The notes below the pieces were generated by a model. The model had not been told where the DNA came from. It did not search any database and saw nothing but the letters and a program-made list of their open reading frames with translations. A stretch of 64,000 nucleotides of DNA from CAZJVD01 sp964549505 (GTDB lineage: Bacteria; Bdellovibrionota; UBA1018; CAZJVD01), in the NCBI GenBank assembly GCA_964549505.1, contig CAZJVD010000003.1, positions 62,001-126,000 on the forward strand. The letters are read 5' to 3'. The translations under genes and the position numbers were made by a program. Shown piece by piece: positions 52,067-60,665 of the stretch; positions within the stretch are counted from its first letter, which is position 1; every line of letters starts with the position of its first letter.

Positions 52067-53139
52067 TCGTCATCTCCTAAATCATCATCTCCGAAATCCA
52101 CGTTACGTCGCTCAGCACCGCCAGCTTCTTCAGCATCAGTGTCATTTGCGACTGGAGCAGCCGACGGCGGAGAAAATCCGTCGAGCTTCATTCCTAGGCT
52201 CAGTCCCATTTCGGACAGAATTTCTTTGATTTCGTTCAGTGACTTACGACCAAAGTTCTTGGTCTTGAGCATTTCAGCTTCCGTCTTTTGAACGAGTTCG
52301 TAGATATGACGAATATTTGCGTTCTGAAGACAATTAGCCGAACGAACACTGAGTTCGAGCTCTTCAACCGAGCGAAGAAGATTTGGATTGAACTGCGGAC
52401 CACGCTCTTCTTTGATCTCCGTGACAGGTTCCGGTTCTTCTTCGAAGTTCAAGAAGACCGTCAGTTGATCTTTCAAAATCTTTGATCCCAGAGAAACTGC
52501 ATCTTCGGGTTTCACCGAACCATCGGTCCAAACTTCAAGCGTGAGCTTATCGTAGTCAGTCTTCTGTCCAACGCGGCTCTGAGTGACCGTATAGTTCACC
52601 TTACGAATTGGCGAAAAGAAGCTATCGACCGGAATCCAACCGACTGGCATTTCTTCAGTCTTATTTGTGTCACCGGCCTTGTAACCACGACCCTTTTCAA
52701 CACGAATTTCAGCGCGGAATACGCCACCTTTTCCAACCGTGCAGATGATCTGATCTGGGTTGAGCACTTTTACTTGCTCCGGGCTGATAATATCACCAGC
52801 CGTCACAACACCAGGAGTCTTGCGTTCGATGACGACTGTGCAAGCTTCCGTGAAAAGTAAGAAGCGGACTTCTTTAAGATTAAGAATGATCTCAGCGACG
52901 TCTTCCTTGATGTCCGGAACTGGCGTGAACTCGTGAACGACGCCATCGATCTTGACCGACGTCACTGCCGCGCCTTGCAGCGACGACAGCATCACACGAC
53001 GAAGCGAATTGCCGAGCGTGAGGCCAAAACCCCGCTCAAGCGGACGCGCTACGAACTTGCCATAGGTCGGCGTGAGCGAATCTTGTTCGACATCGAGCGC
53101 CTTCGGCTTAATCAAATCTCTCCAGTTTCTTTCCAGCAT
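52063..53139 (-). CDS. rpoA: RNA polymerase alpha subunit
   Basis: Alpha subunit of RNA polymerase, 358 residues. The N-terminal dimerisation domain carries GFGLTLGNSLRRVMLSSLQGAAV (partly: LGNSLRRVMLSS) and the C-terminal domain has LELSVRSANCLQNANI. An acidic tail of about 35 residues after GMKLDGF extends the usual 330. It sits between rpsD and rplQ in the usual alpha-operon order. Confidence 0.97.
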   Translation of the reverse strand: MLERNWRDLIKPKALDVEQDSLTPTYGKFVARPLERGFGLTLGNSLRRVMLSSLQGAAVTSVKIDGVVHEFTPVPDIKEDVAEIILNLKEVRFLLFTEACTVVIERKTPGVVTAGDIISPEQVKVLNPDQIICTVGKGGVFRAEIRVEKGRGYKAGDTNKTEEMPVGWIPVDSFFSPIRKVNYTVTQSRVGQKTDYDKLTLEVWTDGSVKPEDAVSLGSKILKDQLTVFLNFEEEPEPVTEIKEERGPQFNPNLLRSVEELELSVRSANCLQNANIRHIYELVQKTEAEMLKTKNFGRKSLNEIKEILSEMGLSLGMKLDGFSPPSAAPVANDTDAEEAGGAERRNVDFGDDDLGDDE

Positions 53140-53165
53140 CTTAATCTCCTACTTCTTCCTAAATG

Positions 53166-53792
53166 TTATTTTGAATAAAGCTCAACGACCATGCGCTCTT
53201 CCACCGGAGCCGTAATATCGTCACGGCTTGGAAGATCACGAACACGCGACTGATGAGCACCCGAGTCGAGCTCGAGCCACTGCGGAATTTCACGACGCTT
53301 CACAGCTTCGAGCGCGCCCAGAATACGCGTCACGCTTTTGCTTTTTTCAGCAACGCCGACCACATCACCTTTTTTGATCTGATAGCTAGGGATATCAACA
53401 CACGCACCGTTCACAGTGAAATGTCCGTGGCGCACCAACAAGCGTGCTTCCGTACGCGAGTTCGCGAAACCCGAACGGTAACAGACGTTGTCCAGACGGC
53501 GCTCCAGCATTGTCAAAAGCAACTCGCCCGTAATCCCTTTTCTCTTCGAAGCCTTCTCGAAAAGGTTACGGAACTGTTTTTCGACCAAGCCGTACATGCG
53601 CTTGATCTTTTGCTTTTCACGGAGCTGAAGTCCGTACTCTGAAAACTTGATGCGACCGAGACCATGCTGGCCCGGTGGATAACCACGGCGCTCAAACGCG
53701 CACTTGTCCGTATAGCAACGGTCACCCTTCAAAAAGAGTTTCTGGTTTTCTCTTCGGCAAATACGACAAACAGAACCACAATAGCGAGCCAT
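53166..53792 (-). CDS. rpsD: 30S ribosomal protein S4 (zinc-binding form)
   Basis: Primary small-subunit assembly protein and possible autoregulator of the alpha operon. From the ATG at 53792 (AGGAGAG upstream) the protein is 208 residues; longer starts would run into rpsK. It carries C9, C12, C26 and C31 (CRIC and CYTDKC), the same spacing as the zinc-binding S4 of Thermus. The S4 domain (MLERRLDNVCYRSGFANSR) is intact. Confidence 0.97.
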   Translation of the reverse strand: MARYCGSVCRICRRENQKLFLKGDRCYTDKCAFERRGYPPGQHGLGRIKFSEYGLQLREKQKIKRMYGLVEKQFRNLFEKASKRKGITGELLLTMLERRLDNVCYRSGFANSRTEARLLVRHGHFTVNGACVDIPSYQIKKGDVVGVAEKSKSVTRILGALEAVKRREIPQWLELDSGAHQSRVRDLPSRDDITAPVEERMVVELYSK

Positions 53793-53794
53793 GA

Positions 53795-54277
53795 CTACAC
53801 TCTCCTGCGCTTCGGTGGACGGCAACCATTGTGCGGGATCGGCGTCACATCCTCGATGAACGTCACACGAAGTCCGGCGAGCGCAAGCGCACGAAGTGCA
53901 GACTCACGACCTCCACCAGGTCCACTGACATAAACTTGTACGGTGCGCATCCCAGCTTCGAGAGCGCGTTGAGCAGCGTTTTCAGCTGCAACCTGAGCGG
54001 CAAATGGGGTGTTCTTACGCGACCCTTTAAAGCCACGCTCACCTGCGCTCGACCAAACAACAGCATTGCCCGTTGCATCGGTGATCGTCACCACAGTGTT
54101 GTTGAACGATGAAAGAATATGAACCTTCCCGCTGGATGGCGCAGTCTGCTTACTCTTTCGAATTTTCGGTACGACAACACCACCCGGTGTCGTCACTGCT
54201 CCCTCAGCGGCGGCGGCAGCAGGCGGAGCCGCTGTCTTCTCAGTTGTAGGAGTTGTTTCGATTTTCTTGGTCACCAT
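53795..54277 (-). CDS. rpsK: 30S ribosomal protein S11 with N-terminal extension
   Basis: Platform protein of the small subunit. The core (HILSSFNNTVVTITD, then GGGRESALRALA and IPHNGCRPPKRRRV) is standard, but about 45 Thr/Ala/Pro-rich residues precede it (KTAAPPAAAAAEGA), making 160 residues instead of about 130. It is 18 bases after rpsM and just before rpsD. Confidence 0.97.
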   Translation of the reverse strand: MVTKKIETTPTTEKTAAPPAAAAAEGAVTTPGGVVVPKIRKSKQTAPSSGKVHILSSFNNTVVTITDATGNAVVWSSAGERGFKGSRKNTPFAAQVAAENAAQRALEAGMRTVQVYVSGPGGGRESALRALALAGLRVTFIEDVTPIPHNGCRPPKRRRV

Positions 54278-54295
54278 AATTCTACTTCCCTCGGC

Positions 54296-54679
54296 CTACT
54301 TCATTGCCTTAACGGATTTCTTACCGGCAATCGCGACTGCCTTACCCTTGCGCGTACGTGCGTTGCTGTGCGTGCGTTGACCACGAACTGGCAAGCCTCG
54401 GCGGTGGCGGGTTCCGCGATAACATCCGAGATCGACAAGACGTTTGATCGCCATCGAAACTTCACGGCGACGATCGCCCTCTACAACGAAATCCCGGTCG
54501 ATGATTTCGCGAATCTTCGCGACTTCACCCTCGGTCACTTCATCGGACTTGCGATTCAAATCGATTTTGGCGACTTCAAGAATGCGACGAGCGGACGGAC
54601 GTCCAATTCCAAAAATGTAAGTCAGCGCGACTTCCATTCTCTTGTTTCTCGGTAGATCGACACCAGCAATACGAGCCAC
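54296..54679 (-). CDS. rpsM: 30S ribosomal protein S13
   Basis: Small-subunit head protein that contacts the P-site tRNA and S19. The 127-residue sequence has ARIAGVDLPRNKRMEVALTY and the tRNA-contact tail RGLPVRGQRTHSNARTRKG. It is just after rpmJ in the usual alpha-operon order. Nothing is unusual apart from a few extra C-terminal residues. Confidence 0.97.
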   Translation of the reverse strand: MARIAGVDLPRNKRMEVALTYIFGIGRPSARRILEVAKIDLNRKSDEVTEGEVAKIREIIDRDFVVEGDRRREVSMAIKRLVDLGCYRGTRHRRGLPVRGQRTHSNARTRKGKAVAIAGKKSVKAMK

Positions 54680-54697
54680 GAATGATCCCTTTCTCTT

Positions 54698-54811
54698 TTA
54701 ACCTTGACGCTGTTTATGGCGCTTGTTTTCGCAGATCACGCGAACGACGCCCTTGCGACGAATCACGATGCACTTCTGACAAATCTTTTTTACGGACGCT
54801 CGAACCTTCAT
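54698..54811 (-). CDS. rpmJ: 50S ribosomal protein L36
   Basis: A 37-residue protein, MKVRASVKKICQKCIVIRR and onward, ending KRHKQRQG. It carries the L36 zinc ligands as CQKC and the later Cys in VICENKRHKQ (with His as fourth ligand). It is placed between infA and rpsM, the typical location. It is too short for simple length-cutoff gene finding but the match is unambiguous. Confidence 0.93.
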   Translation of the reverse strand: MKVRASVKKICQKCIVIRRKGVVRVICENKRHKQRQG

Positions 54812-54820
54812 TCGTTCCCT

Positions 54821-55039
54821 CTACTTCGCTCGGTACGTAATCCGACCACGCGTTAAATCGTACGGAGACAACTCCACCGTCACCTTGTCACCTGGAAGAA
54901 TTCGAATGTAGAACATCCGCATCTTTCCTGAAATATGAGCCAGCACCTTGTGTCCGTTCTCGAGTTCCACTTTGAACATCGCGTTCGGCAGCGGTTCTAA
55001 AACCGTGCCTTCGACCACAATTGCTTCTTCTTTGCTCAT
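54821..55039 (-). CDS. infA: Translation initiation factor IF-1
   Basis: A 72-residue OB-fold factor that occupies the ribosomal A site during initiation. It has EGTVLEPLPNAMFKVELENG and DKVTVELSPYDLTRGRITYR, typical bacterial IF-1. It sits between map and rpmJ, a common arrangement. Confidence 0.97.
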   Translation of the reverse strand: MSKEEAIVVEGTVLEPLPNAMFKVELENGHKVLAHISGKMRMFYIRILPGDKVTVELSPYDLTRGRITYRAK

Positions 55040-55083
55040 GAACTTTTCAAGTGCTCCAAATGACTGCTCCTAAGATTACGTCG

Positions 55084-55836
55084 TCAAACCAAAGTTAAAA
55101 TCTCAGGGCCATGCTCGAGGATAGCGACGGTGTGTTCAAAATGAGCCGATAGCGACCCATCTCGAGTGACAGCCGTCCAACCATCATCCAAAATGGCAAC
55201 CTCTGGTTTTCCTGCGTTGATCATAGGTTCAATAGCAAGGACCATCCCGACCTTCAAGGTCAAACCTTTCCCTTTCAGGCCGTAGTTTGGGACTTGAGGA
55301 TCCTCATGGAGCGATCTACCTATACCGTGACCAACGAATTCCTTTACCACGCCGTATCCAAAGCCTTCAACATAATTTTGGATAGCAAATCCAATGTCAT
55401 AGAGGTGATTTCCGGGTCGGCATTCCTGAATTCCCAGATGCAGAGCCTTCTCCGTATTTTTAACCAACTCTTCAGCTTTAGAAGTCGTTTTGCCCCCGAC
55501 AATAACGGTCCTAGCGGAGTCGCCGTACCAACCATCGGCGATAACCCCGAAGTCAATCCCGACCAAATCCCCCGACTTCAGCGTTTTTTTTGCTGACGGG
55601 ATGCCATGAACCACTTCGTCGTTGACCGAGATACAAACGCACCCCGGAAATCCCCGATAACCCTTGAATGCCGGTACCACCCCGAGCTCTTTACAGCGCT
55701 TTTCAGCCAGACGATCGAGCTCAATCGTCTTTACGCCGGGTGCGGTAATAGCAGCCATTTCCGCGATGATCTGCGCTACGGCCTGGCCGGCAACACGCAT
55801 TTTTTTAATTTCATCCGGGCTTTTGATCGTCACCAT
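55084..55836 (-). CDS. map: Methionine aminopeptidase, type I
   Basis: Removes the initiator methionine from nascent proteins. A 250-residue type I enzyme with PAFKGYRGFPGCVCISVNDEVVHG (shown in part: GFPGCVCISVNDEVVHG), GDLVGIDFGV, the metal-binding FVGHGIGRSLHEDPQVPNYG and AIEPMIN. No N-terminal zinc finger is present. It follows adk by 15 bases in the usual spc-operon end. Confidence 0.97.
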   Translation of the reverse strand: MVTIKSPDEIKKMRVAGQAVAQIIAEMAAITAPGVKTIELDRLAEKRCKELGVVPAFKGYRGFPGCVCISVNDEVVHGIPSAKKTLKSGDLVGIDFGVIADGWYGDSARTVIVGGKTTSKAEELVKNTEKALHLGIQECRPGNHLYDIGFAIQNYVEGFGYGVVKEFVGHGIGRSLHEDPQVPNYGLKGKGLTLKVGMVLAIEPMINAGKPEVAILDDGWTAVTRDGSLSAHFEHTVAILEHGPEILTLV

Positions 55837-55851
55837 AAAAGTCTGACAGCC

Positions 55852-56502
55852 CTACTTTAAACCTAGTTTTGAGAGGAGTGATCGCTGTACCACGTCCGCT
55901 GTTGCCGAAGCATCGATCGTCTGGAGCTTGCCAGTTTTCTTATAGTAGGCAACGAGTGGCGCTGTTTGCTGAGTGTACACCTCGAGGCGCTTACGAACGA
56001 CGTCCTCCTTGTCATCATCTCGCTGAATGAGCTTTTCATCAGGATGATCGTCACAAACTCCGACTTTCTTCGGTTTAGCGCCCGTCAGATGGTACGTTTT
56101 TCCACACTTTGAACAAAAGCGTCTTCCTGAGATCCGCTCAACGACTTCGTCGTTTGCGATTTCAAAATAGATCACGTGGTCGAGGCTAAAGTTCTTCTTC
56201 TTGAGCGACTGTTCAAGACCTTCCGCTTGGACCTCTGTTCGCGGAAAGCCATCCAGGACGAAACCTTTCTTACAGTCGGACTCGCCGATACGTTCTTCGA
56301 TCAATCCGAGCACCACCGAGTCAGGCACGAGCTCGCCCTTATCCATGAAGGTTTTTGCTTTAAGACCAACGGGAGTCGCTTGCTGAATGGCCGCTCGAAA
56401 CATATCCCCCGTCGATAGGTGCGGACCGTTTAGCTTTTCCTTGAGCTTCTTAGCTTGCGTTCCCTTCCCTGATCCAGGAGGCCCAAGGAAAACAACGATC
56501 AT
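55852..56502 (-). CDS. adk: Adenylate kinase (long, zinc-lid form)
   Basis: Balances AMP, ADP and ATP. A 216-residue long form with the P loop GPPGSGKGTQ (7-16) and the lid domain containing C130, C133 and C150 of the zinc site. The fourth position (153), Asp in Bacillus, is His here (CDDH). It overlaps secY by four bases, a standard arrangement. Confidence 0.97.
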   Translation of the reverse strand: MIVVFLGPPGSGKGTQAKKLKEKLNGPHLSTGDMFRAAIQQATPVGLKAKTFMDKGELVPDSVVLGLIEERIGESDCKKGFVLDGFPRTEVQAEGLEQSLKKKNFSLDHVIYFEIANDEVVERISGRRFCSKCGKTYHLTGAKPKKVGVCDDHPDEKLIQRDDDKEDVVRKRLEVYTQQTAPLVAYYKKTGKLQTIDASATADVVQRSLLSKLGLK

Positions 56503-57803
56503 ACGCGAGCCATTCGCCCTTTCATGCGCGCATGCTTCATGAAGCCGTCATAGTTTCGCGCAAGTAGGAACGTTTCGATCTGAGCCGCGGTGTCCATCGC
56601 CACACCCACTAAGATCAGGACGCTCGTACCGCCAAAGTAGAACGGAACATTCAAGGTCTGAGTCATGAGTGTTGGAAGCACGCAAACCGCTGAGATATAG
56701 ACCGCGCCCCCGAGTGTGATCCGACCCAGCACATAGTCGAGATACTCGGCGGTCGGTTGACCGGGTCGAATGCCGGGTATGAAGCCGCCGTACTTTTTGA
56801 GGTTCTCGGACACGTCATCGGTTTTGAACACAATAGCTGTGTAAAAATAACAGAAAAACACAATGAGACCGACAAAGAGAATGTTGTAGACGAGCGTTCC
56901 AGGCTGAATAAGCTGCGCGTACTCCTGCACTTTCGGATGCTGCACAAATGTAGCAACCGTTGCAGGAAACATGATGAGTGATGATGCGAAAATAGGCGGA
57001 ATCACACCCGAGGTATTGATCTTCAGCGGCAGGTGGTTCGTCTGACCCCCATAAACTTTTCGACCAACGATACGCTTGGCGTAATGAACGGGAATCCGAC
57101 GCTGACCGCGTTCGACAAAGATAATCGCAAAGAACGTGACCACAATGATCGCGAGGATCATGAGAATCTTCAGACCCGACATTTCGCCCGAGCGATAAAG
57201 ACTCAATGTATTTGCCGTCTGCGGAAGAATGGAAGCTGCAATCCCTGCGAAAATGATCAGCGATGTGCCGTTACCAATACCGCGCTCCGAGATCTGTTCG
57301 CCCAACCACATCAGGAAAACGGTTCCGCCTGTGAGCGTGACCATTGTGAGCAGACGAAAGGCAATTCCAGGATGCAAAACGACCGTCGGATTCGAGTAGG
57401 ACTCTAGCCCCGTCGCAATCCCGTAACTTTGAATGATACACAGGAATACCGTTCCATAACGCGTATACTGAGTGATCTTTTTTCGACCCTGATCACCTTC
57501 TTTTTGAAGTTCATGCAAATAAGGAACAGCAACCGTGAGGAGCTGGATAATGATCGAAGCACTGATGTACGGCATCACTCCGAGCGCCATGATACTGAAA
57601 CGCTCGAGTGCTCCCCCTGTGAACATGTTGAACCATCCAAAGATCGTTCCGCTCATGTTCGAAAAAATCTGCTGCAATGCTTCGCCATTCACTCCCGGTG
57701 TCGGAATATGAACGCCGATTCGGTAGACCGTGAGCACGCCGAGCGTGAAAAGGATCCGATTCCTAAGCTCGGGGATTTTTACAATGCCGGCTGCTCCAGA
57801 CAT
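56499..57803 (-). CDS. secY: Protein translocase subunit SecY
   Basis: Channel-forming subunit of the Sec translocon, 434 residues with ten predicted helices. Recognisable stretches are IPELRNRILFTLGVLTVYRIG, PYISASIIIQLL, the cytoplasmic loop RIPVHYAKRIVGRK and GGFIPGIRPGQPTAEYL near helix 9. It lies between rplO and adk in the conserved spc operon. Confidence 0.97.
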   Translation of the reverse strand: MSGAAGIVKIPELRNRILFTLGVLTVYRIGVHIPTPGVNGEALQQIFSNMSGTIFGWFNMFTGGALERFSIMALGVMPYISASIIIQLLTVAVPYLHELQKEGDQGRKKITQYTRYGTVFLCIIQSYGIATGLESYSNPTVVLHPGIAFRLLTMVTLTGGTVFLMWLGEQISERGIGNGTSLIIFAGIAASILPQTANTLSLYRSGEMSGLKILMILAIIVVTFFAIIFVERGQRRIPVHYAKRIVGRKVYGGQTNHLPLKINTSGVIPPIFASSLIMFPATVATFVQHPKVQEYAQLIQPGTLVYNILFVGLIVFFCYFYTAIVFKTDDVSENLKKYGGFIPGIRPGQPTAEYLDYVLGRITLGGAVYISAVCVLPTLMTQTLNVPFYFGGTSVLILVGVAMDTAAQIETFLLARNYDGFMKHARMKGRMARV

Positions 57804-57821
57804 GGCCTTGGGCTTTCCTTG

Positions 57822-58337
57822 TTAGGTCTTCGACTTCGTTTTACGGCTTCGGTACTCGTTCAAACGCTTTTCGCGCAGCGATGGCAACACAACGACTTCC
57901 GCTTTGCCGCCCGCTTTACTGATTTTTTCTGCTGCTGATCCGCTGAATCGGTGCGCGCGAATCGAAACAGCTTTCGTGACCTCACCGGTACCGAGAATCA
58001 CTAAGCGATGAGCTTGACCACGCACCAAGCGGGCGTCGCGCAACACTTCAATCGTGACCGGACTCGCAAGCGATGCCGGCCATTCGTTAACTTGCCAAAG
58101 ATTGACGACAGCCGAAACATCACGGTTCAACGATTTGAATCCACGTTTCGGAAGACGACGATAGAGTGGTGTCTGACCACCCTCGAATCCTGGTTTAACT
58201 TTTCCACCGGAGCGCGCGAGCTGGCCCTTATGTCCTTTACCCGCTGTCCCGCCCTGTCCTGATCCCGGTCCACGACCTAGACGCTTCGTATTCTTCGTTT
58301 CGCCTGGATTTCTTTTGAGTGTGTTGAGTGTCAACAT
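57822..58337 (-). CDS. rplO: 50S ribosomal protein L15
   Basis: Large-subunit assembly protein. The 171-residue sequence has the basic Gly-rich N terminus RLGRGPGSGQGGTAGKGHKG, FEGGQTPLYRRLPKRGF and a C-terminal globular domain. The last 20 or so residues (LREKRLNEYRSRKTKSKT) extend the usual length. It is just upstream of secY. Confidence 0.97.
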   Translation of the reverse strand: MLTLNTLKRNPGETKNTKRLGRGPGSGQGGTAGKGHKGQLARSGGKVKPGFEGGQTPLYRRLPKRGFKSLNRDVSAVVNLWQVNEWPASLASPVTIEVLRDARLVRGQAHRLVILGTGEVTKAVSIRAHRFSGSAAEKISKAGGKAEVVVLPSLREKRLNEYRSRKTKSKT

Positions 58338-58351
58338 GGTCTATTCCTCAC

Positions 58352-58549
58352 TTATTCTTCGGACACGACTTGAACGAGGTGGAGAACTTTCTTGATCATC
58401 CCACGAACCGCTGGGGTGTTCTCAAGAACACGCTCTTGTTCGCGTCGACGCAAGCCCAGTCCGTTGATCGTACCACGCTGCCTCGGCGTACAGGCGATCA
58501 CACCTTTTTTCAGTTTGATTCGAATCGTCTGTTTCTTTGCCGCTGCCAT
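58352..58549 (-). CDS. rpmD: 50S ribosomal protein L30
   Basis: A 65-residue L30. It contains RIKLKKGVIACTPRQRGTIN and LGLRRREQERVLENTPAVRG, matching the bacterial L30 fold. It is placed between rpsE and rplO in the spc operon. Confidence 0.95.
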   Translation of the reverse strand: MAAAKKQTIRIKLKKGVIACTPRQRGTINGLGLRRREQERVLENTPAVRGMIKKVLHLVQVVSEE

Positions 58550-58576
58550 AAAAAATACCCCTGATTTGTTCTCTAA

Positions 58577-59110
58577 TTAGTTGAGGATCTCTTGAACGGT
58601 CTTGCCACGCCCTTGGGCAATCTGTTGAAAAGTTCTCAAATTTTGAAGCGCTGTGAATGTCGCACGCACCACGTTGTGAGGATTGTCGCGACGAATCGAC
58701 TTCGCATTAATATCTTGATAACCCGCGGCTTCGAGAATCGAACGAATCGACGAACTCGCGATCACGCCGGTCCCTTCGGACGCTGGCTTCATGATGACTT
58801 CGCTAGCGCCGTAACGTCCGCGCACTTCGTGCGGGATCGTGCGGCCTTCCATTGGAACCGTTACCAAGTTTTTCTTAGCCTTCTTGCCGGCTTTCTTAAT
58901 GGCTTCAGGAACTTCGCCTGCTTTTCCTAAACCAAGACCAATCTGGCCCTTCTTGTTTCCGACAACAACAATCGCAGCAAAACTAAAGCGACGACCACCT
59001 TTGACCACCTTTGCGCAACGATTGATATGAATCACGCGCTCTTCGAACTCGGACTCCGGTCCCGTTCGGTCACGTTGGTCTTTGTTATCTCGTGTGTTCG
59101 TGTTTCTCAA
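58577..59110 (-). CDS. rpsE: 30S ribosomal protein S5
   Basis: Small-subunit accuracy protein. The 177-residue sequence begins with a polar extension of about 20 residues, then ERVIHINRCAKVVKGGRRFS and GNKKGQIGLGLGKAGEVPEA, and the C-terminal domain EGTGVIASSSIRSILEAAGY. It overlaps rplR by four bases. Confidence 0.97.
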   Translation of the reverse strand: MRNTNTRDNKDQRDRTGPESEFEERVIHINRCAKVVKGGRRFSFAAIVVVGNKKGQIGLGLGKAGEVPEAIKKAGKKAKKNLVTVPMEGRTIPHEVRGRYGASEVIMKPASEGTGVIASSSIRSILEAAGYQDINAKSIRRDNPHNVVRATFTALQNLRTFQQIAQGRGKTVQEILN

Positions 59111-59484
59111 AACTGTAACCCGCCTTCCCGAGCTCCATCAGCGATAGCTCGAATACGACCATGAAAAACATAGCCGCTACGATCAAAAACGATTTTCTGA
59201 ACTTGTTTCGCAAGCGCGCGCTTAGCAATCAGACTACCGAGCGCCTTCGCACCTTCGATATTCTTTCCCATCTTTCCGCGCGTTGTCTCTTCGTTCGTCG
59301 AAGCCGCTACCAATGTACGACCCACCTTATCGTCGATGATCTGAACATAGAGGTGGTAGTTCGAACGAAACACTGCCAGACGCGGACGGTCCGTACTAGC
59401 AATAATCTTAGCTCTAATTTTCTTCTTCCGACGGAACCGAATCAGCTGTTTCTGATTGGTCTTACGTCTGACCGTAGTCGCCAT
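59107..59484 (-). CDS. rplR: 50S ribosomal protein L18
   Basis: 5S rRNA-binding protein, 125 residues, with RLAVFRSNYHLYVQIIDDKV, TLVAASTNEE and FDRSGYVFHGRIRAIADGAR at the C terminus. It is coupled to rpsE by a four-base overlap and follows rplF after one base. Confidence 0.97.
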   Translation of the reverse strand: MATTVRRKTNQKQLIRFRRKKKIRAKIIASTDRPRLAVFRSNYHLYVQIIDDKVGRTLVAASTNEETTRGKMGKNIEGAKALGSLIAKRALAKQVQKIVFDRSGYVFHGRIRAIADGAREGGLQF

Positions 59485-59485
59485 G

Positions 59486-60040
59486 TTACTTGCCTCCTGC
59501 GGCAGCTGCTGCTTTACCTTGTTTCTTCTGAATAGTTTCGTTCACGTAACGAATGCCTTTTCCTTGGTAAGGTTCCGGCGGCTTAATGCCCCGGATGGTC
59601 GCAGCTGTCCGACCTAAAAGAACTTTGTTAGCTGAGGTCAACGTCACAAGCGTATTCTTGTCGACCTTTGCAGCGACCCCTTCGGGAAGATCATAGTCAA
59701 CGGGATGCGAAAAGCCGAGCGTCAGGGAAAGGGTCTTACCCTTTACTGCTGCCCGGTAACCCACACCGTGAATCTCGAGCTCTTTCTTGAATTCTTCGTT
59801 GCAACCGTGAACCATGTTGTGAAGTACCGACCGTGTTGTACCGTGAAGTGCACTGACATTCTTGAGACCTGGATTTGCAATCTCAACGAGGACCGTCTCC
59901 GCATCAATTTTTACAGAGATACCTTCCGGAAGCGCGTGCGAAAGCTTACCTTTCGGCCCTTCGATCTTGACCGTTCCACGGTCGACCGAAACTTTAATGC
60001 CCTTAACGATCTTGATTGGGGATTTTCCTACACGTGACAT
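59486..60040 (-). CDS. rplF: 50S ribosomal protein L6
   Basis: Large-subunit protein near the factor-binding site, 184 residues. It starts SRVGKSPIKIVKGIKVSVDR and carries VEIANPGLKNVSALHGTTRS and PEPYQGKGIRYVNETIQKKQ. A short Ala/Gly tail (GKAAAAAGGK) ends it. It is between rpsH and rplR. Confidence 0.97.
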   Translation of the reverse strand: MSRVGKSPIKIVKGIKVSVDRGTVKIEGPKGKLSHALPEGISVKIDAETVLVEIANPGLKNVSALHGTTRSVLHNMVHGCNEEFKKELEIHGVGYRAAVKGKTLSLTLGFSHPVDYDLPEGVAAKVDKNTLVTLTSANKVLLGRTAATIRGIKPPEPYQGKGIRYVNETIQKKQGKAAAAAGGK

Positions 60041-60043
60041 AAA

Positions 60044-60442
60044 TCACCAAACCTCACAAAGCACTTCGCCACCCACCTTGAGATGTTGGGCTTTGCGACC
60101 GGTGATGACGCCTTTTGACGTCGACACAATCGCCACACCACCACCGCTGATCGGGCGCGAAATCTTCTTGTAACCACGGTACGCGCGCAGACCAGGCTTA
60201 CTGGTTCGCGTGATACCCTGAATGATGCTCTCGCCTGTCGGCGCGAACTTCAGATAGACTTTCAACATCGGACGACCTTCTTCGTCGCGCACGAGGCGAA
60301 AGTTCTTAATGTAACCTTCTTCTTTAAGGACGCGAACGATGTTCGCTTTGATTCGCGAAGCCGGCACATTGATCTTCTCGATCTTTTCTTGGGCCGCGTT
60401 TCGAATCCGCGTCAGTAAATCGGCAATAGGATCTGTCATCAT
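60044..60442 (-). CDS. rpsH: 30S ribosomal protein S8
   Basis: Primary small-subunit assembly protein that in many bacteria also represses the spc operon by binding its mRNA. The 132-residue sequence begins MTDPIADLLTRIRNAAQEK and ends GVITGRKAQHLKVGGEVLCE plus VW. It lies between rpsN and rplF. Confidence 0.97.
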   Translation of the reverse strand: MMTDPIADLLTRIRNAAQEKIEKINVPASRIKANIVRVLKEEGYIKNFRLVRDEEGRPMLKVYLKFAPTGESIIQGITRTSKPGLRAYRGYKKISRPISGGGVAIVSTSKGVITGRKAQHLKVGGEVLCEVW

Positions 60443-60464
60443 AATCTTGTTCTCCTTGCTCCTC

Positions 60465-60650
60465 TTACCAGCTGGACTTCGTCACACCTGGAAGCTCGCC
60501 TTTGAGAGCCAGTTTTCGGAAACACAACCGACACGCATCGAAAAAACGCATGTACGCGCGTGGCCGTCCGCAGAGTGGGCAACGGTTGTGAACACGTACT
60601 TTGAACTTTTCCTTACGTTTCATTTTTTCGAACTTACATTTCTTAGCCAA
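60465..60650 (-). CDS. rpsN: 30S ribosomal protein S14, zinc-binding form
   Basis: A 61-residue S14 of the C+ type. It has C24, C27, C40 and C43 (CPLC and CRLC) that hold zinc, and the tail GELPGVTKSSW of the short zinc form. The zinc-free paralogue is not in this window. It is placed between rplE and rpsH as usual. Confidence 0.97.
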   Translation of the reverse strand: MAKKCKFEKMKRKEKFKVRVHNRCPLCGRPRAYMRFFDACRLCFRKLALKGELPGVTKSSW

Positions 60651-60665
60651 GCGTCGGGTCTCCCT

